Part shown: positions 42,842-51,397 of the stretch, one piece after another
Layout of the letters: every line of letters begins with the position of its first letter
Numbering within the stretch: position 1 is the stretch's first letter
From: Paenibacillus rubinfantis
Lineage (GTDB): Bacteria > Bacillota > Bacilli > Paenibacillales > Paenibacillaceae
DNA: 64,000 nt
Direction of reading: 5' to 3'
Assembly (NCBI RefSeq): GCF_001486505.1
Contig: NZ_LN909066.1
Location: 910,452-974,451 of the forward strand
Made by a program: the position numbers and the translations under genes
Notes under the pieces: generated by a model
The model's database searches: none
What the model was told of the DNA's origin: nothing
Seen by the model: the letters and a program-made list of their open reading frames with translations, nothing else

Positions 42842-43241
42842 CCTGTAAAATATGCTAAAATCCATACTTTTAATAACCCTGGGTTAAATAATTTTCGCCT
42901 TTATTTTGAATAAAGCGCTTACTTTCGACATATTTATCATCCAATGTTCGCTTCATGTAAACTTCTTCCTAAAACACAGCCATTTCCGAACATTTGAAAG
43001 CGACTCTCACGAAAACATCAGGGTTTCCCCAGGGTCAGATAGATATCCGGACATGTGGTGCGGCTTACTTCTAGCATTCCTAATTTTCAACATTTCCATG
43101 CCTACCCTGCAGATCTTCTTGCCAAGCCAAATCAAAACGCTCGACAGAAGATCCACGAAATTCCAGCTCATTTGTAGTTAAAGCGTCCTTTGGCTGGGCT
43201 ATCTCGGCTTTACCTATGTAGGCGGGGTGCCCTTGCATCCC
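42842..43241. other. Gene-free stretch between nupN and rplT
   Basis: No reading frame with a ribosome site. Contains the palindrome TAACCCTGGGTTA (42874-42886) and a cre-like sequence ATAAAGCGCTTACT (42910-42923). The rest looks like spacer; no repeat or RNA structure was recognised. Confidence 0.6.
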
Positions 43242-43281
43242 CAAAAAAAGCGCCGTCCCGGTACAAACCGGAAACAGCGCC
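43242..43281 (-). terminator. Terminator of infC-rpmI-rplT
   Basis: GGCGCTGT with ACGGCGC and CCGG/CCGG pairs, then TTTTTTT on the minus strand; 15 bases past the rplT stop. Confidence 0.8.
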
Positions 43282-43295
43282 TTCATCGTTTGAAC

Positions 43296-43655
43296 TTAAG
43301 CGTTGATTTTTTCTTTAGCTACAGCAGCCAAAGAATTAAAAGCATTCAGATCGTTAACAGCGAGATCTGCCAGCATTTTGCGGTTGATGTTCACTTCAGC
43401 CAATTTCAGACCATGCATCATTTTGCTGTAGGACAAACCGTTCATGCGAGCTGCTGCGTTAATACGCACGATCCACAATTTGCGGAAGTCGCGTTTTTTC
43501 GTGCGACGGTCACGGTATGCGTACAGCAAGGATTTCATCACTTGCTCGTTAGCGGTTTTGAAAATACGGTGTTTCGAACCAAAATAACCTTTAGCCAGTT
43601 TCAATACTTTTTTATGACGACGACGAACGACGAATCCGCCTTTTACTCTTGCCAT
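43296..43655 (-). CDS. rplT: 50S ribosomal protein L20
   Basis: 119 residues, standard length. ARVKGGFVVRRRHKKVLKLAKGYFGSKHR and DRRTKKRDFRKLWIVRINAAAR are diagnostic. Binds 23S rRNA early in 50S assembly and represses the infC-rpmI-rplT leader. Start ATG with GGGAGG at good spacing. Third gene of the operon. Confidence 0.98.
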   Translation of the reverse strand: MARVKGGFVVRRRHKKVLKLAKGYFGSKHRIFKTANEQVMKSLLYAYRDRRTKKRDFRKLWIVRINAAARMNGLSYSKMMHGLKLAEVNINRKMLADLAVNDLNAFNSLAAVAKEKINA

Positions 43656-43698
43656 TTAAAAAACCTCCCAATAAGTTGTGTGAATTGTTTCTCGGAAA

Positions 43699-43899
43699 TT
43701 ACTTCAGGTTTGCCAGTTGTTGCTTCATGCGGCTAACGTCACCTGCGTAAGCAACAGGGCTGTTGGCCAAAACACGTTTTGCACGTTTCGACTTATGGGA
43801 CAGCAAGTGATTGCGGTTCGCTTTGTAACGTCTAACTTTACCGGATCCGGTAATTTTGAAGCGGCCTTTCAGGCTGCTGTGGGTTTTCATTTTAGGCAT
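43699..43899 (-). CDS. rpmI: 50S ribosomal protein L35
   Basis: 66 residues. PKMKTHSSLKGRFKITGSGKVRRYKANRNHLLSHKS is the L35 core. Start ATG with GAGGGGG; between infC and rplT as in almost all Bacillota. Confidence 0.98.
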   Translation of the reverse strand: MPKMKTHSSLKGRFKITGSGKVRRYKANRNHLLSHKSKRAKRVLANSPVAYAGDVSRMKQQLANLK

Positions 43900-43986
43900 T
43901 GTACTTCCCCCTCAAAGTTTGTGAACGTATGCCTTCTCTTCCGAGTCATTCCGCTAACGGAACGATCATATATAGAAAACAAACGA

Positions 43987-44499
43987 TTAGTTTTTCGGTG
44001 CTAGGATCATAATCATGCTGCGTCCTTCAAGCTTCGGAATGCGTTCCACAGATGAGATTTCTGCAACCTCTTCTTTGACGCGGTCGAGAATTTTCTTCCC
44101 GATGTCGGCATGGGTAATTTCCCGTCCACGGAAGCGAACCGAGCATTTTACCTTGTCGCCATCTTTCAAAAATTTGATCACATTGCGAAGCTTCGTTTGG
44201 AAGTCGTGTTCCTCGATATTCGCACGAAACCACACTTCCTTGATGTCCACAATCTTCTGATTCTTGCGGGCTTCCTTCTCTTTCTTCTGCTGTTCGTAAC
44301 GGAATTTGCCATAGTCCATAATCCGGCATACCGGCGGCTTGGCAGTCGGCGCAACGTTCACCAGATCCAGATTCAGGTCGATCGCCATTTGCAGGGCTTC
44401 ACGCAGCGGCTTAATGCCGATTTGTTCACCTTCAGCACCCACCAAACGGACTTCTTTCGCACGAATCTCATCATTGATCAAATGTTCCTTACTGATAAT
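43987..44499 (-). CDS. infC: Translation initiation factor IF-3 with a non-AUG start
   Basis: About 171 residues. EHLINDEIRAKEVRLVGAEGEQIGI begins the N-domain and PPVCRIMDYGKFRYEQQKKEKEARKNQK is the linker. The C-domain ends GRSMIMILAPKN. GGAGGTGGAG is followed by ATT (44499) and ATC (44496), and no ATG fits the homologous N-terminus; a rare AUU/AUC start is conserved for infC and lets IF-3 repress its own translation. A longer ATG-initiated frame to 44589 lies inside the leader terminator and is rejected. Confidence 0.95.
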   Translation of the reverse strand: MISKEHLINDEIRAKEVRLVGAEGEQIGIKPLREALQMAIDLNLDLVNVAPTAKPPVCRIMDYGKFRYEQQKKEKEARKNQKIVDIKEVWFRANIEEHDFQTKLRNVIKFLKDGDKVKCSVRFRGREITHADIGKKILDRVKEEVAEISSVERIPKLEGRSMIMILAPKN

Positions 44500-44708
44500 T
44501 CTCCACCTCCAAATGGTCTTAAGTAATGACTTGGGACCGGTACTACTCACACACATAAAAAGGATGCAGGTCCTCACCCGCATCCTCATTGATCATCGTT
44601 CTTCATGAACATTCATTCATAAATCAACGGATCAAAACCAGCCAACACGAACGTCGGTCAGGTGAGAAGCCGGGGCCTCTGCTTGCAATCCAAAAACTTC
44701 TTGCAACC
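44500..44708 (-). promoter_or_regulatory. L20-type leader of the infC operon
   Basis: About 200 bases of untranslated leader with a strong terminator hairpin (44556-44587) before the IF-3 start, as in the Bacillus L20 leader, where L20 binding favours termination. I did not fold the whole leader. Confidence 0.65.
44556..44587 (-). terminator. Leader attenuator terminator of infC
   Basis: GGATGCGGGT/ACCTGCATCC arms (one mismatch) followed by TTTTTATG on the minus strand. Confidence 0.8.
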
Positions 44709-44714
44709 TCAAAT

Positions 44715-44743
44715 ACTATATCATGTGCGATCCCCTAAGTCAA
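44715..44743 (-). promoter_or_regulatory. SigA promoter of infC-rpmI-rplT
   Basis: TTGACT (44743-44738) and TATAGT (44720-44715) with a 17-base spacer on the minus strand. Confidence 0.8.
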
Positions 44744-44807
44744 GGAACATCAAGAATAAATATGGTTGCTCTTGTCGGCAGCAGCTAAAATGAGCAAATT
44801 GGGAGCC

Positions 44808-45000
44808 AATAAAGCGATTTTATCACCTTATTTCTTCGGAAACGGAGCTTTACTCGGAAATAGAGTGATTCTTTCACCCTATTCTGCTGAAGTCGCTCCC
44901 TTTGGGTCCCTTTTATCGAAAATAAGGTGAATAAATCATCCTATTTTGATAAAAAGGCGGCTTTAGGTGGAAATAGCGTTAATTAATCACCTTATTCGCC
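44808..45000. repeat. Array of four AT-rich hairpin units
   Basis: Units begin near 44808, 44856, 44918 and 44969. Units 2-4 are imperfect palindromes of the form GGAAATAGNGTGA-N4/5-TCACCCTATT, e.g. AATAGAGTGA with TCACCCTATT, and AAAATAAGGTGA with TCATCCTATTTT. Unit 1 keeps only TATCACCTTATTT clearly. They are spaced 48-62 bases. No gene, spacer or flanking repeat resembling CRISPR. Confidence 0.6.
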
Positions 45001-45037
45001 CTCTCTGTTCACCCTCAACCCTCAGCAATCTGAGCAC

Positions 45038-45077
45038 ACAAAGGGCCCGGCTGAATCTAAGATTCGCTGCCGAGCCC
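45038..45077 (-). terminator. Terminator of the GT2 gene
   Basis: GGGCTCGGC/GCCGGGCCC arms with an inner GAATC/GATTC stem and TTTGTGT on the minus strand. It is 80 bases past the stop. Confidence 0.6.
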
Positions 45078-45157
45078 GCCAGATTCATTAGCTATTCACT
45101 TCGTGACCAGCCGTCACGGTTGTTGAACTTCCTAAATTCGAGCCAAAAGCCGGTTTA

Positions 45158-46399
45158 TTAGCTTACCTTGTTGCTTTGCACTTCTTCCAGGCGAACCACC
45201 CGCGTATGCTGCGTGTGACTCCATTGCTTATTGTTCTGCGTGAAGAACGCATAGAACGTAATCGGCCACCAGGAAATCAGGTAAATCGGGAACAGGATCA
45301 GGTAAGCGTACACTTTCTTCGACTTCACCTTCTCCAGGAACATCGCCATCAGGAAAATAAAGACGTTGGCGACAATCGCTACGTAGGACACCCACATCGG
45401 CAGGTAACCGTACAGCGTCTCAAAATGCGGTCCGCTCAGCAGCGATTGATCAACCCAGATCAAGGCCGTCAGCAGGAACGTCAGCAGCACGATATACACG
45501 TTCGCGCCATAGAGTGCCATATCCAGCTTTACCATGTTCCGCTCCTTAATGCTCTTCCACAGCAGCGGGAAGAAGTAGCGGCGAGCGACGGTGAAGTGCC
45601 CTTGCATCCAGCGCAAGCGCTGGCGGGCCGACGCTTTAAACGTCAACGGCTTCTCGTCGAACAGCTTGGCGTCGTAGTTGAATACCGGGTACACGCCGCG
45701 TTCGACACAACGCATGGTGAACTCCAGGTCTTCGACCAGGCTTGTTGCGCCCCAGCCGATTTCCTTCAGCAGCTCGGTTTCGAAGCACATCCCCGTGCCC
45801 CCAAGGAAGTTCGCCATCTTCAGATTGGTCCGGGACAGCTGCCACAGACGGTTGCAATACCAGTAGGAGATCCCATAAGAAGCGGTGATCCAGGAATCCT
45901 CCGGATTCTTCGTATCGATATAGCCTTGGATAACGCGGGCGCCGGAGCACAGGTCGTTGTTCATTTCGCGCAGAAAATCCGGATGAGCCAGGTTGTCGGC
46001 GTCGAACATCACCACCGCGTCGTATTGGCGCGGCATTTTCCACAATTGCTTCAGCATCCATTCAATCGCATAGCCTTTGCCCCGCAGATGCGGGTTGCTG
46101 CGCACGCATGCATTCATGCCGTGGTTGCGGACGATGCTTGCGGTATTATCGGTACAGTTATCGCAAATGACAAACACGTCGTATAATTCTTTCGGATAGT
46201 TGAGCTGCTTCAAATTCTCCATCAAAGCCCCAACGACTTTTTCCTCGTTATGCGCCGCGACCAGCACGGCAAAAGACTTGCTTGGTGCATGCTGCACTTT
46301 GTTCTTCTTCCTGTACATGCCAAATAAAGCCAAACCAAATTGATACACCCCTACCACTGCAAGCACGACCTGCAGCGAGATCAAGATGACATCGAACAT
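45158..46399 (-). CDS. Membrane family 2 glycosyltransferase
   Basis: 413 residues. One N-terminal TM helix, GT-A fold with VAAHNEE, CDNCTD, MFDADN (DxD), the acceptor EDLEF and the processive-type motif QRLRW, then about four C-terminal TM helices. This is the pattern of BcsA/HasA-like synthases (processive beta-glycan or GlcNAc polymer), but there is no PilZ domain. The polymer is unknown. Start ATG with GGGGG nine bases upstream; a purine-rich leader precedes it. It faces away from the PAP2/UgtP-like pair. Confidence 0.85.
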   Translation of the reverse strand: MFDVILISLQVVLAVVGVYQFGLALFGMYRKKNKVQHAPSKSFAVLVAAHNEEKVVGALMENLKQLNYPKELYDVFVICDNCTDNTASIVRNHGMNACVRSNPHLRGKGYAIEWMLKQLWKMPRQYDAVVMFDADNLAHPDFLREMNNDLCSGARVIQGYIDTKNPEDSWITASYGISYWYCNRLWQLSRTNLKMANFLGGTGMCFETELLKEIGWGATSLVEDLEFTMRCVERGVYPVFNYDAKLFDEKPLTFKASARQRLRWMQGHFTVARRYFFPLLWKSIKERNMVKLDMALYGANVYIVLLTFLLTALIWVDQSLLSGPHFETLYGYLPMWVSYVAIVANVFIFLMAMFLEKVKSKKVYAYLILFPIYLISWWPITFYAFFTQNNKQWSHTQHTRVVRLEEVQSNKVS

Positions 46400-47018
46400 G
46401 ATTTCTTGCCCCCTTTTTTTCTCCGATCGGTTGATTTTCTTTATCTTTATCTCGGAGTATGTGTGTTGTTATGACCCTTTTGTTCTTTTTTGCTCTTTTT
46501 CTTTTTCTTTGAATGACCGGCTCTTTCTGTAAACCATTACGATTTTCCATGAGATGGCTGGTTTTGTCAAAACCCTTGTAGCCCCGCCGTCACGCATATA
46601 CCTCTGAAGTCCGGCAATTTTGACATACGGGACCCCCGCATCCTGCTTTCAGGTACGGTTACATCTTATTTTCATCACTTTTGGCTTTTTTTATTTCTAA
46701 TTTCTTCTTTTTTTTAACGACCGGCGGGCGACCCATTGACGATACATCTACATAGACGTGTTTACCCAGCAAAAAGTTTACAATTCTGCACCATTTTTTT
46801 TAAACTTATTTGCTATGATTTGAATCATTGTACAGGGGCGAAGAACGAAAAGTCAAAAAGAGCACGGCCAGCAACGCAAAAAACGTCCTTGAAAAGGCCA
46901 TGAATTAAAAATATGATAAGTCTAACCTGAAAATGCCATGCTATTTAAGACGGGCGGCCCTTGGACGGGCAGTTTTCGGGCTGTAAGAACGCGGCCAAAC
47001 ATCGTGCGGAGGGATTTC
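46400..47018. other. Long gene-free region between divergent envelope genes
   Basis: No credible gene. 46400-46520 is the purine-rich leader (minus strand) of the GT2 gene, with a CTCCGA/TCGGAG stem. GGTTTTG/CAAAACC at 46560-46574 is a 15-base palindrome. Plus-strand TATGAT at about 46813 could be a -10 for the PAP2 gene; a clear -35 is missing. No riboswitch was recognised. Confidence 0.55.
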
Positions 47019-47546
47019 ATGACTCGCTTATTCCGAAAGCTTCAACAACTTGACCGGCAGATTTTTGTAGGAATCAACGGCCGCCTGCACCGCAGTTTCC
47101 TCAATTTTTGGCTGTACCATTTCACCCATTTGGGAGGAGCTTGGTTTACCATTCTCTCCTCTTTACTGATTTGGTTAGCTGCTCCGCAGCCATGGAGCAG
47201 AGTCGGCTTGCAATCCTGCGTCGCGCTTGCGATCAGCCATCTTCCGGTAGCTCTGGTCAAAAAAACCTATCCACGTCTTCGGCCCTATTTGACGCTGCCT
47301 GGCACGAACACGTTCCGGAACCCGTTGACGGACCACTCGTTCCCATCCGGGCATACGACGGCCATTTTTTCCGTCACCGTGCCGTTTATGGCGGCTGCTC
47401 CCGGGCTCATTCTGGTGCTTTTACCGGTGGCTCTGCTCGTCGCGGTTTCGCGTATTTATTTAGGTTTGCATTATCCTTCCGACACCCTGGCAGGGGCCGT
47501 CATCGGCTCCTCCGTAGCGCTTGGAACGGTTGCATTATGGGCCTAA
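47019..47546 (+). CDS. PAP2-superfamily membrane phosphatase
   Basis: 175 residues. The three phosphatase motifs are present: KKTYPRLRP, PSGH and SRIYLGLHYPSD, with about five TM helices. Family members are undecaprenyl-pyrophosphate (BcrC-like) or phosphatidylglycerol-phosphate phosphatases. ATG at 47019 with GGAGGG at eight bases is preferred over an upstream ATG at 46938. Probably co-transcribed with the UgtP-like gene 52 bases downstream, suggesting glycolipid or cell-envelope lipid metabolism. Confidence 0.85.
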   Translation: MTRLFRKLQQLDRQIFVGINGRLHRSFLNFWLYHFTHLGGAWFTILSSLLIWLAAPQPWSRVGLQSCVALAISHLPVALVKKTYPRLRPYLTLPGTNTFRNPLTDHSFPSGHTTAIFSVTVPFMAAAPGLILVLLPVALLVAVSRIYLGLHYPSDTLAGAVIGSSVALGTVALWA

Positions 47547-47597
47547 AGGGGATATTGTAGACAGTAGGAAAACCTTGCAGGAAAAGGTGAAACTAAA

Positions 47598-48737
47598 GTG
47601 CAAAAACAGAGAGTCTTGCTTTTATCCGAGGGGTTTGGAGCCGGTCATACGCAAGCGGCCTATGCGCTCTCCAGCAGTTTACGAAAGATCGCGCCAAACG
47701 TGCAGACGAAAGTCCTGGAGCTTGGCAGTTTTTTAAACCCAAGAATGGCGCCAATCATCATCACCGCTTACAAAAAAACGGTGTCCTCGCAACCTCGGCT
47801 TGTCCGTATGATGTATCGCAGCAATTATAAAAAGTCTTTAAACCGATTGACGACGCTGGCTCTTCATCGGATTTTTTATACGCGTACGATTCAAATTATC
47901 CGTCAGCTTCACCCCGACGTCATCGTCTGCACCCATCCGATTCCGAGTGCCGTGATCTCGCGCTTGAAGCGGCTGGGTATGCTGGACGTCCCGCTCTGTA
48001 CCGTCATCACCGATTACGACGTGCATGGAGCCTGGGTCAGCCGGGAGGTGAATTGCTACCTCGTCTCCACCGATCAAGTGCAAAGCAAACTGCTGGAACG
48101 GGGCGTCGACAAGAGCAAAATCCGGATCACCGGTATTCCAGTCCACCCAAATTTCTGGGAACGCCACGTCAAGGAGGATATCCGCCTGCAATTCCGCTTG
48201 AAGGATATGCCAACCGTGCTGGTGATGGGCGGGGGCTGGGGCTTTATGAAGGACGAAGCGGTGAATTCGCTGCTCGCCTTATATCGGGAGCAAATCCAGA
48301 TCATTTTCTGCTTCGGCAGCAACGAGAAGTCGTTGGAGAAAATGAAAAAGGATCCCCGCTTCATTCATCCGAACATCCATCTGCTCGGGTTCACAAAGGA
48401 AATTGACAAGCTGATGGAGGTTTCCGATCTGCTGATCACCAAGCCGGGTGGCATGACCTGCTCCGAAGGGCTGGCCAAAGGCATCCCTATGCTGTTCCAC
48501 AAGCCCCTTCCTGGCCAGGAAGAGGAGAATTCGCATTATTTCGCCCAGCAGGGATGGGGGACACCGATCAATTCGCTGGACGATATCACCGATTGGATCC
48601 AACGTTTGACCGAGCAATATGGCGAAGTTGTCCGCAAACGGGAAGAGGTTATGAACCATATCGCCCGTTTCCGGCCGATGCAAAGTGCTCAAGCTATCAT
48701 CGATCTTCTTGGAAATACGAACTTCATCCGAAAATAA
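47598..48737 (+). CDS. UgtP/MGDG-synthase-like glycosyltransferase
   Basis: 379 residues, GT-B fold. The N-domain starts VLLLSEGFGAGHTQAA (donor/acceptor loop of the MGDG synthase family), and the C-domain has ITKPGGMTCSEGLAKGIPMLFH, the UDP-sugar site of MurG-like enzymes. Likely transfers glucose or galactose from UDP-sugar to diacylglycerol, giving membrane glycolipid and lipoteichoic-acid anchors. GTG start with AAGGTG upstream. Bases 48552-48660 recur in diverged form at 51289-51397. Confidence 0.85.
   Translation: MQKQRVLLLSEGFGAGHTQAAYALSSSLRKIAPNVQTKVLELGSFLNPRMAPIIITAYKKTVSSQPRLVRMMYRSNYKKSLNRLTTLALHRIFYTRTIQIIRQLHPDVIVCTHPIPSAVISRLKRLGMLDVPLCTVITDYDVHGAWVSREVNCYLVSTDQVQSKLLERGVDKSKIRITGIPVHPNFWERHVKEDIRLQFRLKDMPTVLVMGGGWGFMKDEAVNSLLALYREQIQIIFCFGSNEKSLEKMKKDPRFIHPNIHLLGFTKEIDKLMEVSDLLITKPGGMTCSEGLAKGIPMLFHKPLPGQEEENSHYFAQQGWGTPINSLDDITDWIQRLTEQYGEVVRKREEVMNHIARFRPMQSAQAIIDLLGNTNFIRK
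48552..48660 (+). repeat. Source copy of a 109-bp segment duplicated at 51289
   Basis: Lies in the C-terminal coding part of the UgtP-like gene. The copy at 51289-51397 aligns without gaps and with about ten substitutions, mostly A to C, T to G, G to C or G to T. Confidence 0.9.
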
Positions 48738-48739
48738 AC

Positions 48740-48785
48740 GAAACCTAGGTGGCTCTATAAACGAGATCCCTAGGTTTCTTTTAGG
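48740..48785 (+). terminator. Terminator of the PAP2/UgtP-like pair
   Basis: GAAACCTAGG/CCTAGGTTTC arms followed by TTTTAGG and a further T tract, just after the stop at 48737. Confidence 0.8.
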
Positions 48786-48928
48786 TATTTTTCAATACAA
48801 GCACGAAACGATTGAACTATAAACTCATTTCTCCAACTGGGTGGACTTGGGTAACGACCACAATCGATCCGGGAAGAGCCTTTACGACTGAACATGCCTT
48901 TGGTTCCCAACTCGAGGGGAGATTGTTG

Positions 48929-49639
48929 TTATTCGAACATCTCCATCTTCCGTTCCTGGTAACGCCGAAGGGCGGCTTCGCCAACCATAACCTCGCAACG
49001 GTAGATCGGCATCCCTTGCCCAACGAATTTGCTCTCGTACTCCGTCATCACATGGGCTTCGTTGATCCCGCCCTCGTGCAGGCTAAGCGAAATATCGTTC
49101 ATCTGCAGTCCAACCGCGGCAAAGGCATTCAGCGAAAACTCAAACAGCACGCGCGAGTCCGTCTTAAAATGAATCTCGCCGTTATCGTTCAACAGTTGGC
49201 GGTACTTCTCCAAAAACCGCGGATGGGTCAACCGCCGACGCCAATGCTTCTTCTTCGGCCACGGGTCACTGAAGTTCAAGTAAATGCGCTCCACTTCTCC
49301 CGGGGCAAAAAACTCCTCGATCATTTCGATGTTGCCCAGCGCCAAACGAACGGTGTGCGGCTCCAGCCCCCCTTGCTCGTCCCACTTCGCACGCACCTTC
49401 TCGCTTGCTCGCCGGATCAGCTCATCGTACATGTCCATGCCGATGAAATTCACATCCGGATATTTCACGCTCATGCCGCTGACAAACTGACCTTTCCCCA
49501 TCCCAAGCTCGATATGGATCGGGCGGTCGTTGCCAAACACCTCAGCCCAGCGTCCTTTATATTCCCGGGGATTCAGCACAACGAGCTCCCGCTGCTGCTC
49601 CAGATTCTCCCGTATTCCTTTTCTGCCGCGTAAACGCAT
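48929..49639 (-). CDS. trmB: tRNA (guanine-N7)-methyltransferase
   Basis: 236 residues. IHIELGMGKGQFVSGMS (SAM loop), LGNIEMIEEFF, NFSDPWPKKKHWRRRLTH (catalytic/tRNA contact) and GRKG at the N-terminus match TrmB. It forms m7G46 in tRNA. Start ATG with GGAGG at seven bases. It converges with the UgtP-like gene; the terminator between serves the plus strand. Confidence 0.95.
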   Translation of the reverse strand: MRLRGRKGIRENLEQQRELVVLNPREYKGRWAEVFGNDRPIHIELGMGKGQFVSGMSVKYPDVNFIGMDMYDELIRRASEKVRAKWDEQGGLEPHTVRLALGNIEMIEEFFAPGEVERIYLNFSDPWPKKKHWRRRLTHPRFLEKYRQLLNDNGEIHFKTDSRVLFEFSLNAFAAVGLQMNDISLSLHEGGINEAHVMTEYESKFVGQGMPIYRCEVMVGEAALRRYQERKMEMFE

Positions 49640-49971
49640 GATATTCCTCCGCTTTCATGTTATCCATTCCTTGCAATATTGTGCCGAAGATCGCCGCAAA
49701 TGTAAAGCGCACAATGAAAAAGGAACCAGCCGTTCGCCGGGGAGACGAGACGAGTGATTCCCTTTTCAATATATTTTGGAATTGGGGTCCAACGAATTTG
49801 ATATTTTCAAAATAACATATTCCGCAACCTGCCGCAAGGAATCAGGCAAGCACCCTTCCCCTTTTTACGCGAAATTTGATACAATGAATCCAGTGGAAGC
49901 GGCGTACGGACAGGGCTTTCGCCGTTGTATAAATATGCATAAATATTTTGTGACAATATGAAGGAGCCGCA

Positions 49972-50925
49972 ATGAGTACACTGATAACGGACATCCCTAC
50001 TTTGTGGGGAGACAAAAGATTTCATACCTGGAATACGGAGATGCGCCAGGAGTTCGGGGACAAGGTATTTAAAGTGATGCTGGATGCCGGATTCACTTGC
50101 CCGAACCGGGATGGTTCGATCGCCAAAGGCGGCTGCACGTTCTGCAGCGCCCGGGGATCAGGCGACTTTGCCGGAAGCCGCCGGGACGATCTGGTCACCC
50201 AGTTCGCCACGATCCGTGACCGGCAGCATCAGAAGTGGCCGCATGCCAAATACATCGGATATTTTCAGGCATATACGAATACTTATGCGCCGGTAGAGGT
50301 GCTGCGCGAATATTACGAAGCGATTCTCGAGCAGCCGGGCGTTGTGGGCTTATCCATCGCTACGCGGCCGGATTGCCTGCCGGACGACGTCGTCGATTAT
50401 TTAGCAGAACTCAACGAGCGCACCTACCTTTGGGTAGAAATGGGCTTGCAAACGATCCACGAATCTACGTCCACGCTGATCAACCGGGCGCACGATACGC
50501 AGTGTTACCTTGAGGCCGTAGAGAAGCTGCGCAAACGGGGCATTCGCGTCTGCACTCATATCATATACGGCCTGCCGCAGGAAACGCATGAAATGATGCT
50601 GGAGACCGGACGTGCCGTGGCTAATATGGACGTGCAGGGCATCAAGATCCACCTGCTCCATTTGATGCGTAAGACGCCGATGGTCAAGCAGTATGAAGCC
50701 GGCTTGCTGCGTTTTCTGGAGCAGGACGAATACGTGAAGCTGATCGTAGATACGCTGGAATTTCTGCCGCCGGAAATGATCGTGCACCGGCTGACCGGGG
50801 ACGCTCCGCGCGACCTGCTGATCGGGCCGATGTGGAGTCTGAAGAAGTGGGAAGTGCTGAACGCGATCGATGCAGAGCTCAAGCGGCGCGATTCCTGGCA
50901 GGGCAAATACTGGAGAGGACGCTGA
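49972..50925 (+). CDS. ytqA: Radical SAM protein, TIGR01212 family (YtqA)
   Basis: 317 residues. The iron-sulfur cysteines lie in the spaced pattern FTCPNRDGSIAKGGCTFC, typical of TIGR01212/Elp3-like YtqA, and IYGLPQETHEMM and MGLQTIHE follow. The substrate is unknown; a role in RNA or cofactor modification is suspected. ATG with AAGGAG five bases upstream. It directly precedes the ytqB-like gene as in Bacillus ytqA-ytqB, with 5 bases between the stop and the next start. Confidence 0.9.
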   Translation: MSTLITDIPTLWGDKRFHTWNTEMRQEFGDKVFKVMLDAGFTCPNRDGSIAKGGCTFCSARGSGDFAGSRRDDLVTQFATIRDRQHQKWPHAKYIGYFQAYTNTYAPVEVLREYYEAILEQPGVVGLSIATRPDCLPDDVVDYLAELNERTYLWVEMGLQTIHESTSTLINRAHDTQCYLEAVEKLRKRGIRVCTHIIYGLPQETHEMMLETGRAVANMDVQGIKIHLLHLMRKTPMVKQYEAGLLRFLEQDEYVKLIVDTLEFLPPEMIVHRLTGDAPRDLLIGPMWSLKKWEVLNAIDAELKRRDSWQGKYWRGR

Positions 50926-51269
50926 TATCCATGGGCTTCCTCTCGGTATTAAGCTTTGCCCATAAACTTGCGGGCGAGCGGCTGGTTCCCGGCGATGCCG
51001 CGGTGGATGCCACGGCAGGCACAGGCGCGGATACGCTGTTCCTTGCCAAGGCCTGCGGACCGAAGGGGCGAGTATTCGCCTTCGATATCCAACCGCAGGC
51101 GCTGGCGCTCACGCGAGCCCGGCTGGAGAAAGAGCCGGCGGATTCCATCGCCGGCGTCACCCTGCTCCAGGCGAGCCACGAGGACATGGCGGCCGCTCTG
51201 CCGGCGGACGTGCACGGGCGGCTGGGTGCCGTGATGTTCAACCTCGGCTATTTGCCCGCCGAGGGCGCC

Positions 51270-51289
51270 AGATGGGTATAAGAGACAAG
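51270..51289 (+). other. Nextera transposase-end-like sequence
   Basis: AGATGGGTATAAGAGACAAG differs from the Tn5/Nextera mosaic end AGATGTGTATAAGAGACAG by one substitution and one inserted A. It interrupts ytqB and adjoins the duplicated segment. Confidence 0.85.
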
Positions 51290-51397
51290 GCTGGGGGACA
51301 CCGATCAATTCCCTGGACGATATCACCGGTTGGATCCAACGTTTGACCGAGCCATATGGCGACGGTGTCCTCAAAAGAGAAGAGGTTATGAACCATA
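51289..51397 (+). repeat. Diverged 109-bp copy of UgtP-like gene bases 48552-48660
   Basis: Same orientation, no gaps, offset 2737 bases, about ten substitutions. It encodes nothing in the ytqB frame and stops the reading frame at its left edge (TAA 51279-51281). Confidence 0.9.

Noticed and set aside
44808..45000. CRISPR-like array
   Set aside because: Units are imperfect palindromes without constant repeats or variable spacers, and no cas genes are near.
46830..47018. Possible c-di-GMP or other riboswitch before the PAP2 gene
   Set aside because: GC-rich hairpins are present but the conserved core of GEMM or other known classes was not found.
49690..49770. Hairpin upstream of trmB as an attenuator
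   Set aside because: The stem is imperfect with a very long loop, and the T-run is on the side that would end a leader transcript with no known signal. Too weak to call.
51289..51397. True tandem duplication or gene conversion of the UgtP-like gene
   Set aside because: The adjacent Nextera-like end and the error pattern make a technical cause more likely; kept as the alternative in the finding.
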